This document shows, piece after piece, positions 1 through 9,266 of a stretch of DNA of 64,000 nucleotides. Within the stretch, counting starts at the first letter, position 1, and the number at the start of each line of letters is the position of its first letter. Below the pieces are notes generated by a model. The model was not told where the DNA came from and searched no databases. It saw nothing but the letters and a program-made list of their open reading frames with translations. The translations under genes were made by a program, and so were the position numbers. Origin of the DNA: Pedobacter sp. B4-66 (GTDB lineage Bacteria; Bacteroidota; Bacteroidia; Sphingobacteriales; Sphingobacteriaceae); contig NZ_JAFVME010000001.1 in the NCBI RefSeq assembly GCF_018492665.1, forward strand, positions 868,001 to 932,000, in the 5' to 3' direction.

Positions 1-285
1 ACAGAGGACGATTTTTTTGTAAGAAAATTGATTATCAGTCAAACTAATTCATACCCAACAAAAGAACTCGAACAAATCCTAATAGAATGGAATACAGACA
101 AGGGTGCTATGGGGGGAATCAAACACAATCTATACGGATATTGCGATTGGTCCATAGAAACAAAAATCGACAATACTCCATATAGAATCAATATATTGAA
201 AGACAAAAAAACACCTAAATTTGATGTAATTGGGATGGAAGAAATAATTGGATTTAAACACATTTTAAAATTTTACTACATATAA
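1..285 (+). CDS. C-terminal part of an unrecognised protein (5' cut by window)
   Basis: The frame is open from base 1 to the stop at 283-285, so this is the last 94 residues of a gene that starts upstream of the window. A TTG at 28 is only an internal codon. I do not recognise the family. The tail has alternating short hydrophobic strands (YRINILK, KFDVIG) and ends KFYYI. A GGIKHNL stretch followed by a strand faintly recalls the end of a GHKL/HATPase fold, which would suit the receiver proteins downstream, but this is a guess. Two bases separate its stop from the next start, so it belongs to the same transcript as the two following genes. Confidence 0.6.
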   Translation, partial: TEDDFFVRKLIISQTNSYPTKELEQILIEWNTDKGAMGGIKHNLYGYCDWSIETKIDNTPYRINILKDKKTPKFDVIGMEEIIGFKHILKFYYI

Positions 286-287
286 TA

Positions 288-1016
288 ATGATTTATCTTA
301 TAGATGACAATCAAGCCGATCAGCGTAAAGCAAATTACAGTATCAGCTTCGTTGATGATGGAACTTTTTCTGATATCCTTATTACTATAGATAAAATACC
401 TAGCGATGGTGATAAGAGTCAATTAGATCATCTGCTTTTTTTAAATGAAGCTAAATGTATTCTAATGCATTCGACAACAGAGGGTGTAGATGAAAATAAC
501 GAATTTATTAAAGGTGATAATTCAAATGTAATTAAAATTAAAGAATCTATTTCAGTGTTTGGAGAGCAGATACCACTGGTGTTGTTTAGTAATGGAATGG
601 GAAACGTGGTTTTCGATTATAAGAAATCTCCCTATTTCCTACAAGAGATAAAGAAAAATGACTTCTATGTTCGTTTATATGATTTTTTAGAACATTTTAA
701 TAGTACAGGAGCAGTAGAGTTACGTATCCTCGCATACGGGAAGAACTTTATCCAATACGAACTGGAGAAGATGAGCGAGAATATATTGATTGGTATTGCT
801 GGAAAAGGTGAGGATGATATTCTAAAAATTACCGATATTGCACCCCTAAGCGATTTTAGAGATTTTATATCAACTGCTAACTTAGACGTTACCACAGATC
901 AGATTATTGAACGTATTGAAGATAATCCAATTACAGTAGGCAAGTTCCGCTACAATATAAATTCAATTAATGAGAGCTACACAAAACATGGAAAAAATTT
1001 ACACAATTGGATTTGA
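288..1016 (+). CDS. Pseudo-receiver-like protein, middle gene of candidate HEPN operon
   Basis: A 242-residue protein. It opens with MIYLIDDNQAD, a good match to the first strand and acidic pair of a response-regulator receiver. The strand that should end in the phospho-accepting Asp instead reads CILMHST (near residue 60), and a later strand reads IPLVLFSNG. The fold may therefore be receiver-like while phosphorylation at the usual site is not possible. The C-terminal 100 residues match nothing I know. The stop lies inside the start of the next gene (29 to 47 bases of overlap depending on its start), so translation is probably coupled. Function is unknown; a signal-transfer or docking role for the HEPN protein is inferred from context only. 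Confidence 0.6.
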   Translation: MIYLIDDNQADQRKANYSISFVDDGTFSDILITIDKIPSDGDKSQLDHLLFLNEAKCILMHSTTEGVDENNEFIKGDNSNVIKIKESISVFGEQIPLVLFSNGMGNVVFDYKKSPYFLQEIKKNDFYVRLYDFLEHFNSTGAVELRILAYGKNFIQYELEKMSENILIGIAGKGEDDILKITDIAPLSDFRDFISTANLDVTTDQIIERIEDNPITVGKFRYNINSINESYTKHGKNLHNWI

Positions 1017-2691
1017 TAAAAGTTTAGCAGAGGTATTTGGTACAAAATTCACATTAGTTCCCGAACTTTTAGAAGCAGAATTAAATGATTGGACAATAGC
1101 GCTCTTTAAAGAAGATATCTCAGCGCTAATTATTACTTTACCTTCCAATAGTGAACAAATTGTGCAATTGATAAAAATTGCCCTTCATATTAGACTCTCA
1201 TTAGATGACTTGAAAGAAAAATCGCTAATTCCAATAGTTTTCACATCAACACAAACCCTATATCAAATTCTTATAAAATCTAAGATTTATGGGCATATTT
1301 TCTCAACAGTGGGAAGTTACTTCATTAATCCAGATAAAGTTAAAACTGAAATAAGCGAAGTGAAGCCCATTTTGGTACACGAATATAAAACAGGATTTCT
1401 AGATGTTGTCACTATAAGACCAGATGAAACTCTTGGGAAACATTCCTTAGCAAACATATGGGGGGCTTATACTTTGGATAAAGTAGCAAAAACAAGAGTA
1501 TTTGAAAATAATGATACTTTAAAAAAGCAGCGAGCACAATTATATCTGAAATTTGTCTCTGCTTTTAATTTTGATTTCTCCACTTTAAATCCAGGGGGAA
1601 TCAAAATAATTGGAAATATAGTACTCGGCGATCCAATTAAAATTGCATCAAAAGACATGAAAATTCTTTTGATTGATGATGAAGCTGATAAAGGCTGGGA
1701 GCCTGTATTAAGAAAAATATTCAAGACTAGCCAAGCAGAAGATTTTAAAGTTATAAATCAAAAAGTTAAAGATTATGATGCTTTTAGTCAGGACAACAAA
1801 GATCTTATAGAAGGTGGTAACTTTGACCTCTTTTTAATTGACCTTAGATTGAATGGGCTTGATGAAGAGGACGAAGCTAATACCAGAAATTTTTCCGGCA
1901 TAAAGGTTTTTAAAAAAATAAAAGAATTAAACAATGGCAATCAAGCTATTATTTTTACAGCTTCTAATAAAACTTGGAATCTTAAATACCTTCTGGATGA
2001 AGGTGCAAATGGCTATTACCTAAAAGAAGGTCCTGAATTTAATTTTACAAATGCATTTTCGGAGAAAAATTACGAGAACTTCAGAGACGAAGTGACTGAG
2101 TGTTTTTATTACAAATTTCTCAAAGATATTCACTTAATACAAAACAAATGTATTGAAGTTATTAATTCTGATACGACCAATAGAAGCCACTCATATCAAG
2201 CTTTTTATGACAGAGCGAAATCGGGACTTGAAACAGGTTTTACCTTGCTTGAAAAATCTTATAAAAAAGAAAAATATCTGAGTTTCGCTTTTCTAACGTT
2301 TTTCCAAATTTTAGAAGATTATAGCAATCAAAAAGAGAACTATTGCAAGGATGATCAAACTGGTAGTTGGTTTGTTGATTCGGATAAACTTGCAATAGAT
2401 TCAACTGATAATGAATGGTGTTTAAAATTTATCACAGGTTCAGGATTGAATAATTTCGGTTATTTTGAGATTGAAAAAAACATAGATGCTAGCAGCGCAA
2501 CGACACTAGCAAAAATATCATTTATTCTTTATTTAAAATTTTCAAAAAACAACTCATACTTGTTAAATTGGGGCAAACTAAATCACCTTAGAAATACAAA
2601 AGCAGGACACGGCACAAATAAAGGTGATATACAAATATCTGAAGTTTTCGAAATTTTAGAATTAGTGCAGTTATTTTTGACTTCTAAATAG
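988..2691 (+). CDS. Receiver-HEPN protein, putative RNase effector
   Basis: 567 residues from the ATG at 988; an in-frame ATG at 970 would add six. Residues 1-130 resemble a degenerate receiver (strands LIITLPS, IPIVFTST, no clear phospho-Asp). Residues 224-350 are a full receiver domain: acidic pair D230-D231, phospho-acceptor D285 in LIDLRL, T324 in IFTAS, K346 in YLKEG. Residues 380-567 are predicted helical and contain R535-N536-TKAG-H541, which fits the HEPN RNase signature R-(N/D/H)-x4-H, followed by one last helix. HEPN domains of this kind act as toxins in many defence systems. A model in which the receiver controls the HEPN unit is inference. It is the last gene of the coupled trio and is followed by decayed DNA and a recombinase gene. 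Confidence 0.6.
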   Translation: MEKIYTIGFDKSLAEVFGTKFTLVPELLEAELNDWTIALFKEDISALIITLPSNSEQIVQLIKIALHIRLSLDDLKEKSLIPIVFTSTQTLYQILIKSKIYGHIFSTVGSYFINPDKVKTEISEVKPILVHEYKTGFLDVVTIRPDETLGKHSLANIWGAYTLDKVAKTRVFENNDTLKKQRAQLYLKFVSAFNFDFSTLNPGGIKIIGNIVLGDPIKIASKDMKILLIDDEADKGWEPVLRKIFKTSQAEDFKVINQKVKDYDAFSQDNKDLIEGGNFDLFLIDLRLNGLDEEDEANTRNFSGIKVFKKIKELNNGNQAIIFTASNKTWNLKYLLDEGANGYYLKEGPEFNFTNAFSEKNYENFRDEVTECFYYKFLKDIHLIQNKCIEVINSDTTNRSHSYQAFYDRAKSGLETGFTLLEKSYKKEKYLSFAFLTFFQILEDYSNQKENYCKDDQTGSWFVDSDKLAIDSTDNEWCLKFITGSGLNNFGYFEIEKNIDASSATTLAKISFILYLKFSKNNSYLLNWGKLNHLRNTKAGHGTNKGDIQISEVFEILELVQLFLTSK

Positions 2692-2740
2692 AAATGAAAA
2701 GTCCGCTTGGAGATTCTGTGACATTTTTGGGGATTATTCC

Positions 2741-2778
2741 ATATGAGGCCACCTCTTTCGCGGAACGTGGCCTCATAT
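2741..2778. repeat. Perfect 12-bp inverted repeat with 14-nt loop
   Basis: Arms ATATGAGGCCAC (2741-2752) and GTGGCCTCATAT (2767-2778) pair without mismatch. It begins 50 bases after the stop of the HEPN gene, so it could end that transcript, but no T-run follows the second arm as an intrinsic terminator needs. A mobile-element scar or protein-binding palindrome is as likely. Confidence 0.6.
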
Positions 2779-2831
2779 TACGGCAAAAAATGATCAGTCG
2801 ATTTCTCTGAAAAATGACCATCCGGCTAATT

Positions 2832-2987
2832 TTAAGAGGTTTTTAACTTCAAGAGAATCGCTGTGGACTGATATTCATTTTGATCATCAAAAATTAAATA
2901 GCGCCCCCCTAATTGCGTTTTAGAGCAAAATTCTGAAGCAATCAATAAAAACTTCTTCAGATCAACAGATTTATCAATTGGTATCAC
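2832..2987 (-). pseudogene. Possible remnant of a coding region
   Basis: A minus-strand frame reads 51 residues from a GTG at 2987 to a TAA at 2832-2834 and stays open a further 8 codons upstream. Its composition is protein-like (IPIDKSVDLKKFLLIASEF near the start, GGRYLIFDD in the middle) rather than the low-complexity product expected of random AT-rich DNA. I do not recognise the family. No good start is visible, so it is listed as a probable fragment. Confidence 0.25.
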
Positions 2988-3183
2988 AATCCCTCTCAGA
3001 ACACAAAAACAGCCTTAGGAGCTATCCTTTGTCAATCAAAATGCTAAAAACAAAAAAGCGTATCTAAAAATGGGTAAGGTCGAATTCTCTGGATTTGAAT
3101 ATATTCGGCCTAAAGACTAAGATCCCTCCCGAGATGAAGGCCAGAAGTTCGGGTAAACAATTTGGCCCGAAATAACGTGTCTA

Positions 3184-3285
3184 CTATCTGAAAATATACA
3201 CCTTAGCTTCCAAATGATCAAATAGTTGATTCAAAGCAAACTCGACTTCGCCTTCTATTGACTTAAAATCTGCGAGATTTATCAT
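3184..3285 (-). pseudogene. Short open frame, possible gene fragment
   Basis: 33 codons from an ATG at 3285 to a TAG at 3184-3186, giving an acidic, helix-prone peptide beginning MINLADFKSIEGEVEFAL. It is in the same decayed stretch and orientation as the 2832-2987 frame. It could be a true small protein or debris; nothing in the sequence decides this. Confidence 0.2.
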
Positions 3286-3519
3286 GATTTGTTAATTAAG
3301 ATCCTTAGACGAATGTAAATATCCTGCATAAAACTAAAAAGCCCTTTACTGTTATTTGCTTTCTTCGTTTTTCAACTCCAAAACCTTTTTTTGACAACTG
3401 CCAGGTTTTTAACTTCCAGATAAGCCTGCCTTACACAGGCTATAACAAAATTGTCATCTTACTTCTATATATGGACATGATTTTAAACCAAAGATGCAAT
3501 CATTCATCTAATCTCCATC

Positions 3520-5163
3520 ATGCAAACTGCAACACTATATATTCGTGTAAGCACTGATGAGCAGGCACAAAAAGGATACTCACAGCAAAGTCAAAGAGAA
3601 CGTTTAGAAAAGTTCTGTTTCGCTAATAAAATTCAAATCTTACAGGTCGTATATGAAGATCATTCAGCAAAAACCTTCAATAGGCCCGAGTGGTCAAAAT
3701 TATTCTTAAGCTTAAACTGTAATAGGGCAAACAGACCCAACTTTATTTTATTCTCAAGATGGGATAGATTCAGTAGAAACGCTGCTGATGCATATTTCAT
3801 GATTGAGAGGCTTAAAAAGATGAACATTGAAACCAAGGCCATTGATCAACCTCTTAACCTAGCTATTCCAGAAAATAAAATAATGCTCGCTATTTACCTT
3901 GCAACATCCGAAGTAGAAAATGACAGGCGAAGTTTGAATGTCAGACAAGGTATGCGTAAAGCAAAACAAGAGGGACGATATATGTGTCATGCACCGATAG
4001 GATATATGAATATCACCTTAATCGATGGCAAAAAATGCATAATACCCAAAGAGCCAGAGGCGACCTTTATCAAGAACATTTTTATCGAATTGGCGAAAGG
4101 ATATCATTCCACACGTTTTATTTATAACGAAGCAATAGAGAACGGATTTAAATGTAGCTCAAATAATTTCTGGCTGATGATCCGAAATCCTATTTATTGT
4201 GGTAAGATCATAATTCCGGCGTACGAACAAGAAAATCGGTATTTAGTAAATGGCCTGCATGAAAAATTAATATCTGAAGATGTCTTTAAACAAGTTCAAC
4301 AGGTACTAAATAACAATGCAAAACCACAACGTAGAACCAAAACTAATAATCAACTACCATTAAGAGGTTTATTAACATGCCCACTATGCTTTAAGATCCT
4401 AACAGGTAGTGCCTCGAAGGGTAGAAATACGTATTACCATTACTACCACTGTATGAATGGTTGTAAATTCCGAATTAGAGCCGATTCTATGGATGAACTG
4501 GTACTAAAAGAGTTAATACAGTTAATTCCCAGGAAATTCTATTTATCTCTTTTTCATGTGGTCTTACAACGTGTTTATAACAAACATTTCGGCGAAGCTT
4601 CAAATACACAATCTCAAATCTTTAAAAGTATAGAAAGAACATTTGAAAGGCTAAACAAGGCCAAGGAACTTTTATTATCAGGTGAAATAGACAATGATGA
4701 CTATTTGGCAATAAAAACCGATTGTGAATACAAAATCAACTGCATAGGAACTAGTTTGAACAACGCAGCGTTTATGATTTCAAAAGCTGAAAAAATAATA
4801 GCTGAAGCTATGCACAAATTCTCAACTATCTCTTTAACCTACCAACAATTTGAAACTACATACAAAAGAAAAATAATCGACCTCTTAACCGACAAACGGA
4901 TACTTTGCGATGATAAGAACTTTCATATCCTTTTCACAGATGCAGTCAAATTCATTTACAATTTAGAGCATGAAAATTCGGATACTATTACTGAAATCCA
5001 AGCAATTTCCGATTCAAATTCAGTAGAAGAATTTGTTTACTCGAAAGAATCTGAGGAAATAATAAAGTTTGAAAACAACAATAACCGAAGTATTGAGTCT
5101 AGAAATGCACAAAATATTATATTTTTCCTAGAGAGCTTTGCAGAACTGGTCATTCATAGTTAA
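3520..5163 (+). CDS. Large serine recombinase (site-specific integrase)
   Basis: 547 residues with the usual large-serine-recombinase layout. Residues 1-145 are the resolvase catalytic domain with nucleophile S11 in YIRVSTDEQ and the arginine-rich FSRWDRFSRN segment. A recombinase domain follows (about 155-265). A zinc ribbon comes next (C287-x2-C290 and C311-x3-C315), then a long coiled-coil-prone tail. Such enzymes integrate and excise phages, conjugative elements and islands through attP/attB synapsis. The gene stands alone, downstream of the HEPN operon and about 360 bases before tRNA-Arg, so it is the likely mover of the left-hand island. The frame is intact and all catalytic landmarks seen are present. 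No partner excision factor is visible. Confidence 0.9.
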   Translation: MQTATLYIRVSTDEQAQKGYSQQSQRERLEKFCFANKIQILQVVYEDHSAKTFNRPEWSKLFLSLNCNRANRPNFILFSRWDRFSRNAADAYFMIERLKKMNIETKAIDQPLNLAIPENKIMLAIYLATSEVENDRRSLNVRQGMRKAKQEGRYMCHAPIGYMNITLIDGKKCIIPKEPEATFIKNIFIELAKGYHSTRFIYNEAIENGFKCSSNNFWLMIRNPIYCGKIIIPAYEQENRYLVNGLHEKLISEDVFKQVQQVLNNNAKPQRRTKTNNQLPLRGLLTCPLCFKILTGSASKGRNTYYHYYHCMNGCKFRIRADSMDELVLKELIQLIPRKFYLSLFHVVLQRVYNKHFGEASNTQSQIFKSIERTFERLNKAKELLLSGEIDNDDYLAIKTDCEYKINCIGTSLNNAAFMISKAEKIIAEAMHKFSTISLTYQQFETTYKRKIIDLLTDKRILCDDKNFHILFTDAVKFIYNLEHENSDTITEIQAISDSNSVEEFVYSKESEEIIKFENNNNRSIESRNAQNIIFFLESFAELVIHS

Positions 5164-5476
5164 AAAATGAATTACTTTACTGGGGATAAAAATTTCTAAA
5201 ATCAATGTCTAATCACCCGCTATTAACTGTTTTTTATTAAACCGACAATTTTACTCTACTAGGGATATATTGCTTTGGTTCGACTCTCTTTAACTCACCC
5301 TTCCGGATATCGAACCCTTTTTTAGAATTTTGATTAAAAAAAACAAAGCAAACATCTATATATCAGCATATTAAATAAAATAATACTTAAAAATTTCTAA
5401 AAACACTAAGATTTTAAATGTCAAAAATCAGCCAATCCCAAAAAATTGTAATAATCTGAATACCAGATATATGAAT
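5164..5476. other. AT-rich spacer at probable island edge
   Basis: No gene is seen between the recombinase stop and the tRNA terminator. In large-serine-recombinase elements the attachment site often lies next to the integrase gene, so this spacer is where an attL or attR core would be expected. No copy of the tRNA 3' end or other clear direct repeat was found in the visible part of the island. Confidence 0.4.
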
Positions 5477-5512
5477 AAAAAAAAGAGGGAATTTCATTGC
5501 TGAAATCCCCTC
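5477..5512 (-). terminator. Intrinsic terminator of tRNA-Arg
   Basis: On the minus strand a 12-bp stem (one G-T pair) with loop GCAA is followed by eight T residues. Arms lie at plus positions 5485-5496 and 5501-5512, with the T-run at 5477-5484. It sits just after the tRNA 3' end. Confidence 0.85.
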
Positions 5513-5518
5513 TTTCCG

Positions 5519-5595
5519 TGGTGCACTTGTAGGGATTCGAACCCCAAACCTTCTCATCCGTAGTGAGATGCTCTATCCAATTGAGCTACAAATGC
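5519..5595 (-). tRNA. tRNA-Arg, anticodon ACG
   Basis: The minus strand folds into a full cloverleaf. The acceptor GCATTTG pairs with CAAGTGC (one G-T pair), the anticodon stem TCTCA/TGAGA carries loop CTACGGA, so the anticodon is ACG, and a T-arm with TTCGAAT is present. CCA is encoded at plus 5519-5521. It reads CGU (and CGC/CGA after A34 to inosine editing). A promoter-like element and a terminator flank it, so it is a complete single-gene unit. It borders the recombinase-bearing island. Confidence 0.95.
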
Positions 5596-5630
5596 GTTTT
5601 TTTTATTAATTCCGTTTCGTTAACGGACTG

Positions 5631-5661
5631 CAAAAGTAATGCTTGAAATTCAAAATAACAA
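5631..5661 (-). promoter_or_regulatory. Bacteroidota-type promoter of tRNA-Arg
   Basis: On the minus strand TTG (plus 5659-5661), 20 bases, then TACTTTTG (plus 5631-5638). This matches the -33 TTTG/TTG and -7 TAnnTTTG pattern of the primary sigma factor in this phylum. It lies about 35 bases before the tRNA 5' end. Confidence 0.55.
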
Positions 5662-5706
5662 CATTTTTTATAAAATTATTCCAAACATTACCCTTACAGA
5701 ACTGTA

Positions 5707-6171
5707 TTATGCTTCTACTGCTTTCTTAATTGCATCAAAATCAGGCATATTACCTGCATCTTCTAAAACTTCAGAATGGATAATTTTTCCTTCTTCATCC
5801 ACAACAAAAGCCGCTCTTTTAGAAACTCCCTTTAAATTAAAGACGAAATCTTCGTAAAATGCACCATAAGATTGTGATATTTCTTTGTTAAAATCCGAAA
5901 GTAAAGGAAACTGGTAAGCCTGATCCTCTTTAAATTTAGCCAAAGTAAAAGGAGAATCTACGGAAATACCTACAACTGCAGCATTCATTCCTTCATAATA
6001 ACCAAAACTATCTCTCATAGTACATAGCTGAGCAGTACAAACACCTGTAAATGCCATCGGAAAAAAGTGTACTACAACTTTTTTACCTTGATAATCCGAA
6101 AGAGACACCTCTTTCAACTCTGAACTGAATAATTTAAAATCCGGGGCTTTATCGCCAACTTGTAATGCCAT
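5707..6171 (-). CDS. Peroxiredoxin (AhpC/TSA family)
   Basis: 154 residues from the ATG at 6171. A longer frame from 6195 is unlikely because that codon falls at the promoter -7 box. Thioredoxin fold; the peroxidatic cysteine is C45 in the PMAFTGVCT motif and C50 may be its partner, a layout like AhpE/BCP-type enzymes. It would reduce hydrogen peroxide or organic hydroperoxides in the cytoplasm with electrons from a thiol donor. The conserved Pro/Thr before C45 and length are normal. It has its own promoter and runs in the same direction as the reductase gene upstream, 82 bases away. Assignment to a particular peroxiredoxin subfamily is uncertain. Confidence 0.9.
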   Translation of the reverse strand: MALQVGDKAPDFKLFSSELKEVSLSDYQGKKVVVHFFPMAFTGVCTAQLCTMRDSFGYYEGMNAAVVGISVDSPFTLAKFKEDQAYQFPLLSDFNKEISQSYGAFYEDFVFNLKGVSKRAAFVVDEEGKIIHSEVLEDAGNMPDFDAIKKAVEA

Positions 6172-6192
6172 ATTGTAATTAAGTTTATTTTT

Positions 6193-6224
6193 CAAATATA
6201 AATTTGTGTACGATTTGTTTCAAA
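6193..6224 (-). promoter_or_regulatory. Consensus promoter of the peroxiredoxin gene
   Basis: On the minus strand TTTG (plus 6221-6224), exactly 20 bases, then TATATTTG (plus 6193-6200): a full match to the TTTG-N19-21-TAnnTTTG pattern. Transcription would begin about 15 bases before the ATG at 6171, which decides the start of the gene. Confidence 0.65.
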
Positions 6225-6253
6225 TCAAAAACCAAAAAATGACCGCTTGGTAA

Positions 6254-7156
6254 CTACTTCTTTAATTGATCATCCAAAATTGCCAGTCCTTCCTCAAAAC
6301 TGTGAGGATTATATCCCAGGTCATGGATAGACTTATCTAATACAAATCCTGTTCTTACCGGTCGTTTTGCAGTTTGATTAAGCGTTGCTGCACTGACCTC
6401 ATGAATTAAGCTTTTATCAAGTTTCCAATAATCTGCTACTTTTTCGACCAATTCACAAACACTCATCATGTCTTTTCCAGAAGCATTATATATCCCCTGC
6501 GCATCTTTCTCAACCGCTAGCAGACAACAATCAGCTAAATCCTCAGCAAGCGTAGGCATTCTCCACTGATCGTTAACCACATTTATTGGAGCGCCTTTTT
6601 CTAAAGCACCCTTAGCCCATAAAACTATATTACTCCGACTCATATCACTCACTATACCATATACTAATATAGTACGCAATATTGCCCATTTGCATTTCGA
6701 AGCTTTAACAGCTTCCTCCGCTTCCACTTTTGTTTCCCCATAATAACTTAAAGGACTAACAGCAGCCTCTTCTGTATAAGGCCCATTAGCACCATCAAAA
6801 ATAAAGTCGGTTGATAAATGCACCAGTTGGATATCATATTCTTCGCAAATGGAGATCAGGGTTTTTACTGATTCTACATTTAACTGATAGGCGAGTTCTT
6901 TTTGATCCTCACAAGTATCCACATTGGTTAAAGCTGCGGTATGAATAATCGCATCAGGTTTATAACGTTCTATAACTTCCCTAACATTCTGAGGATCCAG
7001 AATATTCATTTCAGCATAAATATACCCATCCTTAACAGGAAAACGATCCCCTCCTTTTGATGTTGCAATTAGCTTAAATTGCTTCGTAGTAAATAACCGC
7101 TCCGTTATTTTTTGACCTAAAAGGCCGTTACTTCCTGTTACAAGTATGGTTTTCAT
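6254..7156 (-). CDS. RmlD-like NAD(P)-dependent sugar reductase (extended SDR)
   Basis: 300 residues. N-terminal Rossmann motif G8-SNG-LLG14, then the STDFIFDG strand typical of RmlD (dTDP-4-dehydrorhamnose reductase), and the catalytic Y139-x3-K143. RmlD makes dTDP-L-rhamnose in the last step of the pathway. However, no rmlA, rmlB or rmlC is nearby, so the true substrate is open; related proteins act on other nucleotide sugars or as a methionine adenosyltransferase regulatory subunit homologue. It lies divergent from atpD across a 240-base gap and upstream of the peroxiredoxin gene on the same strand. Family call is firm, substrate is not. Confidence 0.85.
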   Translation of the reverse strand: MKTILVTGSNGLLGQKITERLFTTKQFKLIATSKGGDRFPVKDGYIYAEMNILDPQNVREVIERYKPDAIIHTAALTNVDTCEDQKELAYQLNVESVKTLISICEEYDIQLVHLSTDFIFDGANGPYTEEAAVSPLSYYGETKVEAEEAVKASKCKWAILRTILVYGIVSDMSRSNIVLWAKGALEKGAPINVVNDQWRMPTLAEDLADCCLLAVEKDAQGIYNASGKDMMSVCELVEKVADYWKLDKSLIHEVSAATLNQTAKRPVRTGFVLDKSIHDLGYNPHSFEEGLAILDDQLKK

Positions 7157-7294
7157 TTATGTTTCTTTACAATTTTCAACAACCAATAATACAGCAAAAA
7201 TCACTATTTAATGCGTTAAAAGGCATAATTCGAGCCTCAATAATACTCGCTAAAATATTGATTAAAAAACTGTGGAAAAACTTTTTATTTATAT

Positions 7295-7325
7295 ATGTAT
7301 TTCTTGTATAAAAATTTTAACTTTG
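7295..7325 (+). promoter_or_regulatory. Candidate promoter of atpD-atpC
   Basis: TAACTTTG at 7318-7325 is a full TAnnTTTG match, 70 bases before the atpD ATG. The -33 position 20 bases upstream reads TATG, a partial match only. Confidence 0.4.
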
Positions 7326-7377
7326 CAAACCGAATTGTAGGCCCATAAAACAGCCTTTAACAAATTGATATTTATAA

Positions 7378-8901
<1,524 letters not shown>

Positions 8902-8926
8902 TTTTTAAAGCGTACATAATATATAT

Positions 8927-9169
8927 ATGACACTAGAAATATTAACCCCAGATAAGAAAGTTTTTGAAGGTGACGTAACAGCAGTTACTGTTCCGGGTAC
9001 AATGGGTTCTTTCCAGATACTACATGACCACGCACCTATCATCTCTACTTTAGAAGATGGACCTGTAATTATTAAATGTAAAGCTGGCGATCAAACCTTT
9101 AACATTAAAGGTGGCGTAGTTGAAGTTTTAAAAAACAAAATTATTGTGTTAGCCGAAGGGGTTGCCTAA
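8927..9169 (+). CDS. atpC: F1F0 ATP synthase subunit epsilon
   Basis: 80 residues corresponding to the N-terminal beta-sandwich of epsilon (LEILTPDKKVFEGDV, GSFQILHDHAPI motif). The C-terminal two-helix inhibitory arm found in the 130-residue E. coli protein is missing, a short form common in Bacteroidota. Epsilon links gamma to the c-ring; without the arm, the usual epsilon-mediated inhibition of ATP hydrolysis cannot operate in the same way. Co-transcribed with atpD and followed by a strong terminator. Confidence 0.93.
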   Translation: MTLEILTPDKKVFEGDVTAVTVPGTMGSFQILHDHAPIISTLEDGPVIIKCKAGDQTFNIKGGVVEVLKNKIIVLAEGVA

Positions 9170-9190
9170 TATTTAATCATACAATATTTA

Positions 9191-9229
9191 AAATAGCCTG
9201 TATCATAAATTGATACAGGCTATTTTTTT
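9191..9229 (+). terminator. Intrinsic terminator of atpD-atpC
   Basis: Perfect 15-bp stem (9191-9205 with 9211-9225), 5-base loop TAAAT, and a T-run to 9229. It starts 21 bases after the atpC stop. Confidence 0.9.
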
Positions 9230-9238
9230 ATACCCAAT

Positions 9239-9266
9239 CGTCATCTCGATGCTAGGAGAGATGACG
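9239..9266. repeat. REP-like palindrome (GTCATC type)
   Basis: Arms CGTCATCTC (9239-9247) and GAGATGACG (9258-9266) around a 10-base loop. A related, longer palindrome sits at 21578-21642 with the same outer CGTCATC/GATGACG core. Both lie between genes, as dispersed palindromic repeats do. Confidence 0.5.

Larger units (their letters stand above)
2692..3519. other. Gene-poor, decayed stretch between HEPN operon and recombinase
   Basis: No convincing full gene lies in these 828 bases. They contain a perfect 12-bp inverted repeat (2741-2778), two imperfect 11-bp direct copies (AAAAATGATCA at 2786 and AAAAATGACCA at 2810), and two short minus-strand open stretches with coding-like composition (2832-2987 and 3184-3285). 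The mix suggests leftovers of earlier mobile-element insertions. No parent element could be named from sequence alone. Confidence 0.5.

Noticed and set aside
39..263. Open frame on the minus strand opposite the first gene
   Set aside because: It lies wholly opposite the tail of the first gene, which fits the operon spacing; no family features.
970..987. Earlier ATG for the receiver-HEPN gene
   Set aside because: The six extra residues add nothing to the receiver-like first strand, which starts naturally at the ATG at 988.
5270..5325. Possible tRNA-like fragment (TTCGA and ATCGAACCC segments) near the recombinase end
   Set aside because: No cloverleaf could be formed; arms do not pair and no anticodon stem is present.
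5639..5857. Open plus-strand frame across the tRNA promoter and peroxiredoxin end
   Set aside because: It overlaps the tRNA promoter and the peroxiredoxin coding sequence; composition is that of a shadow frame.
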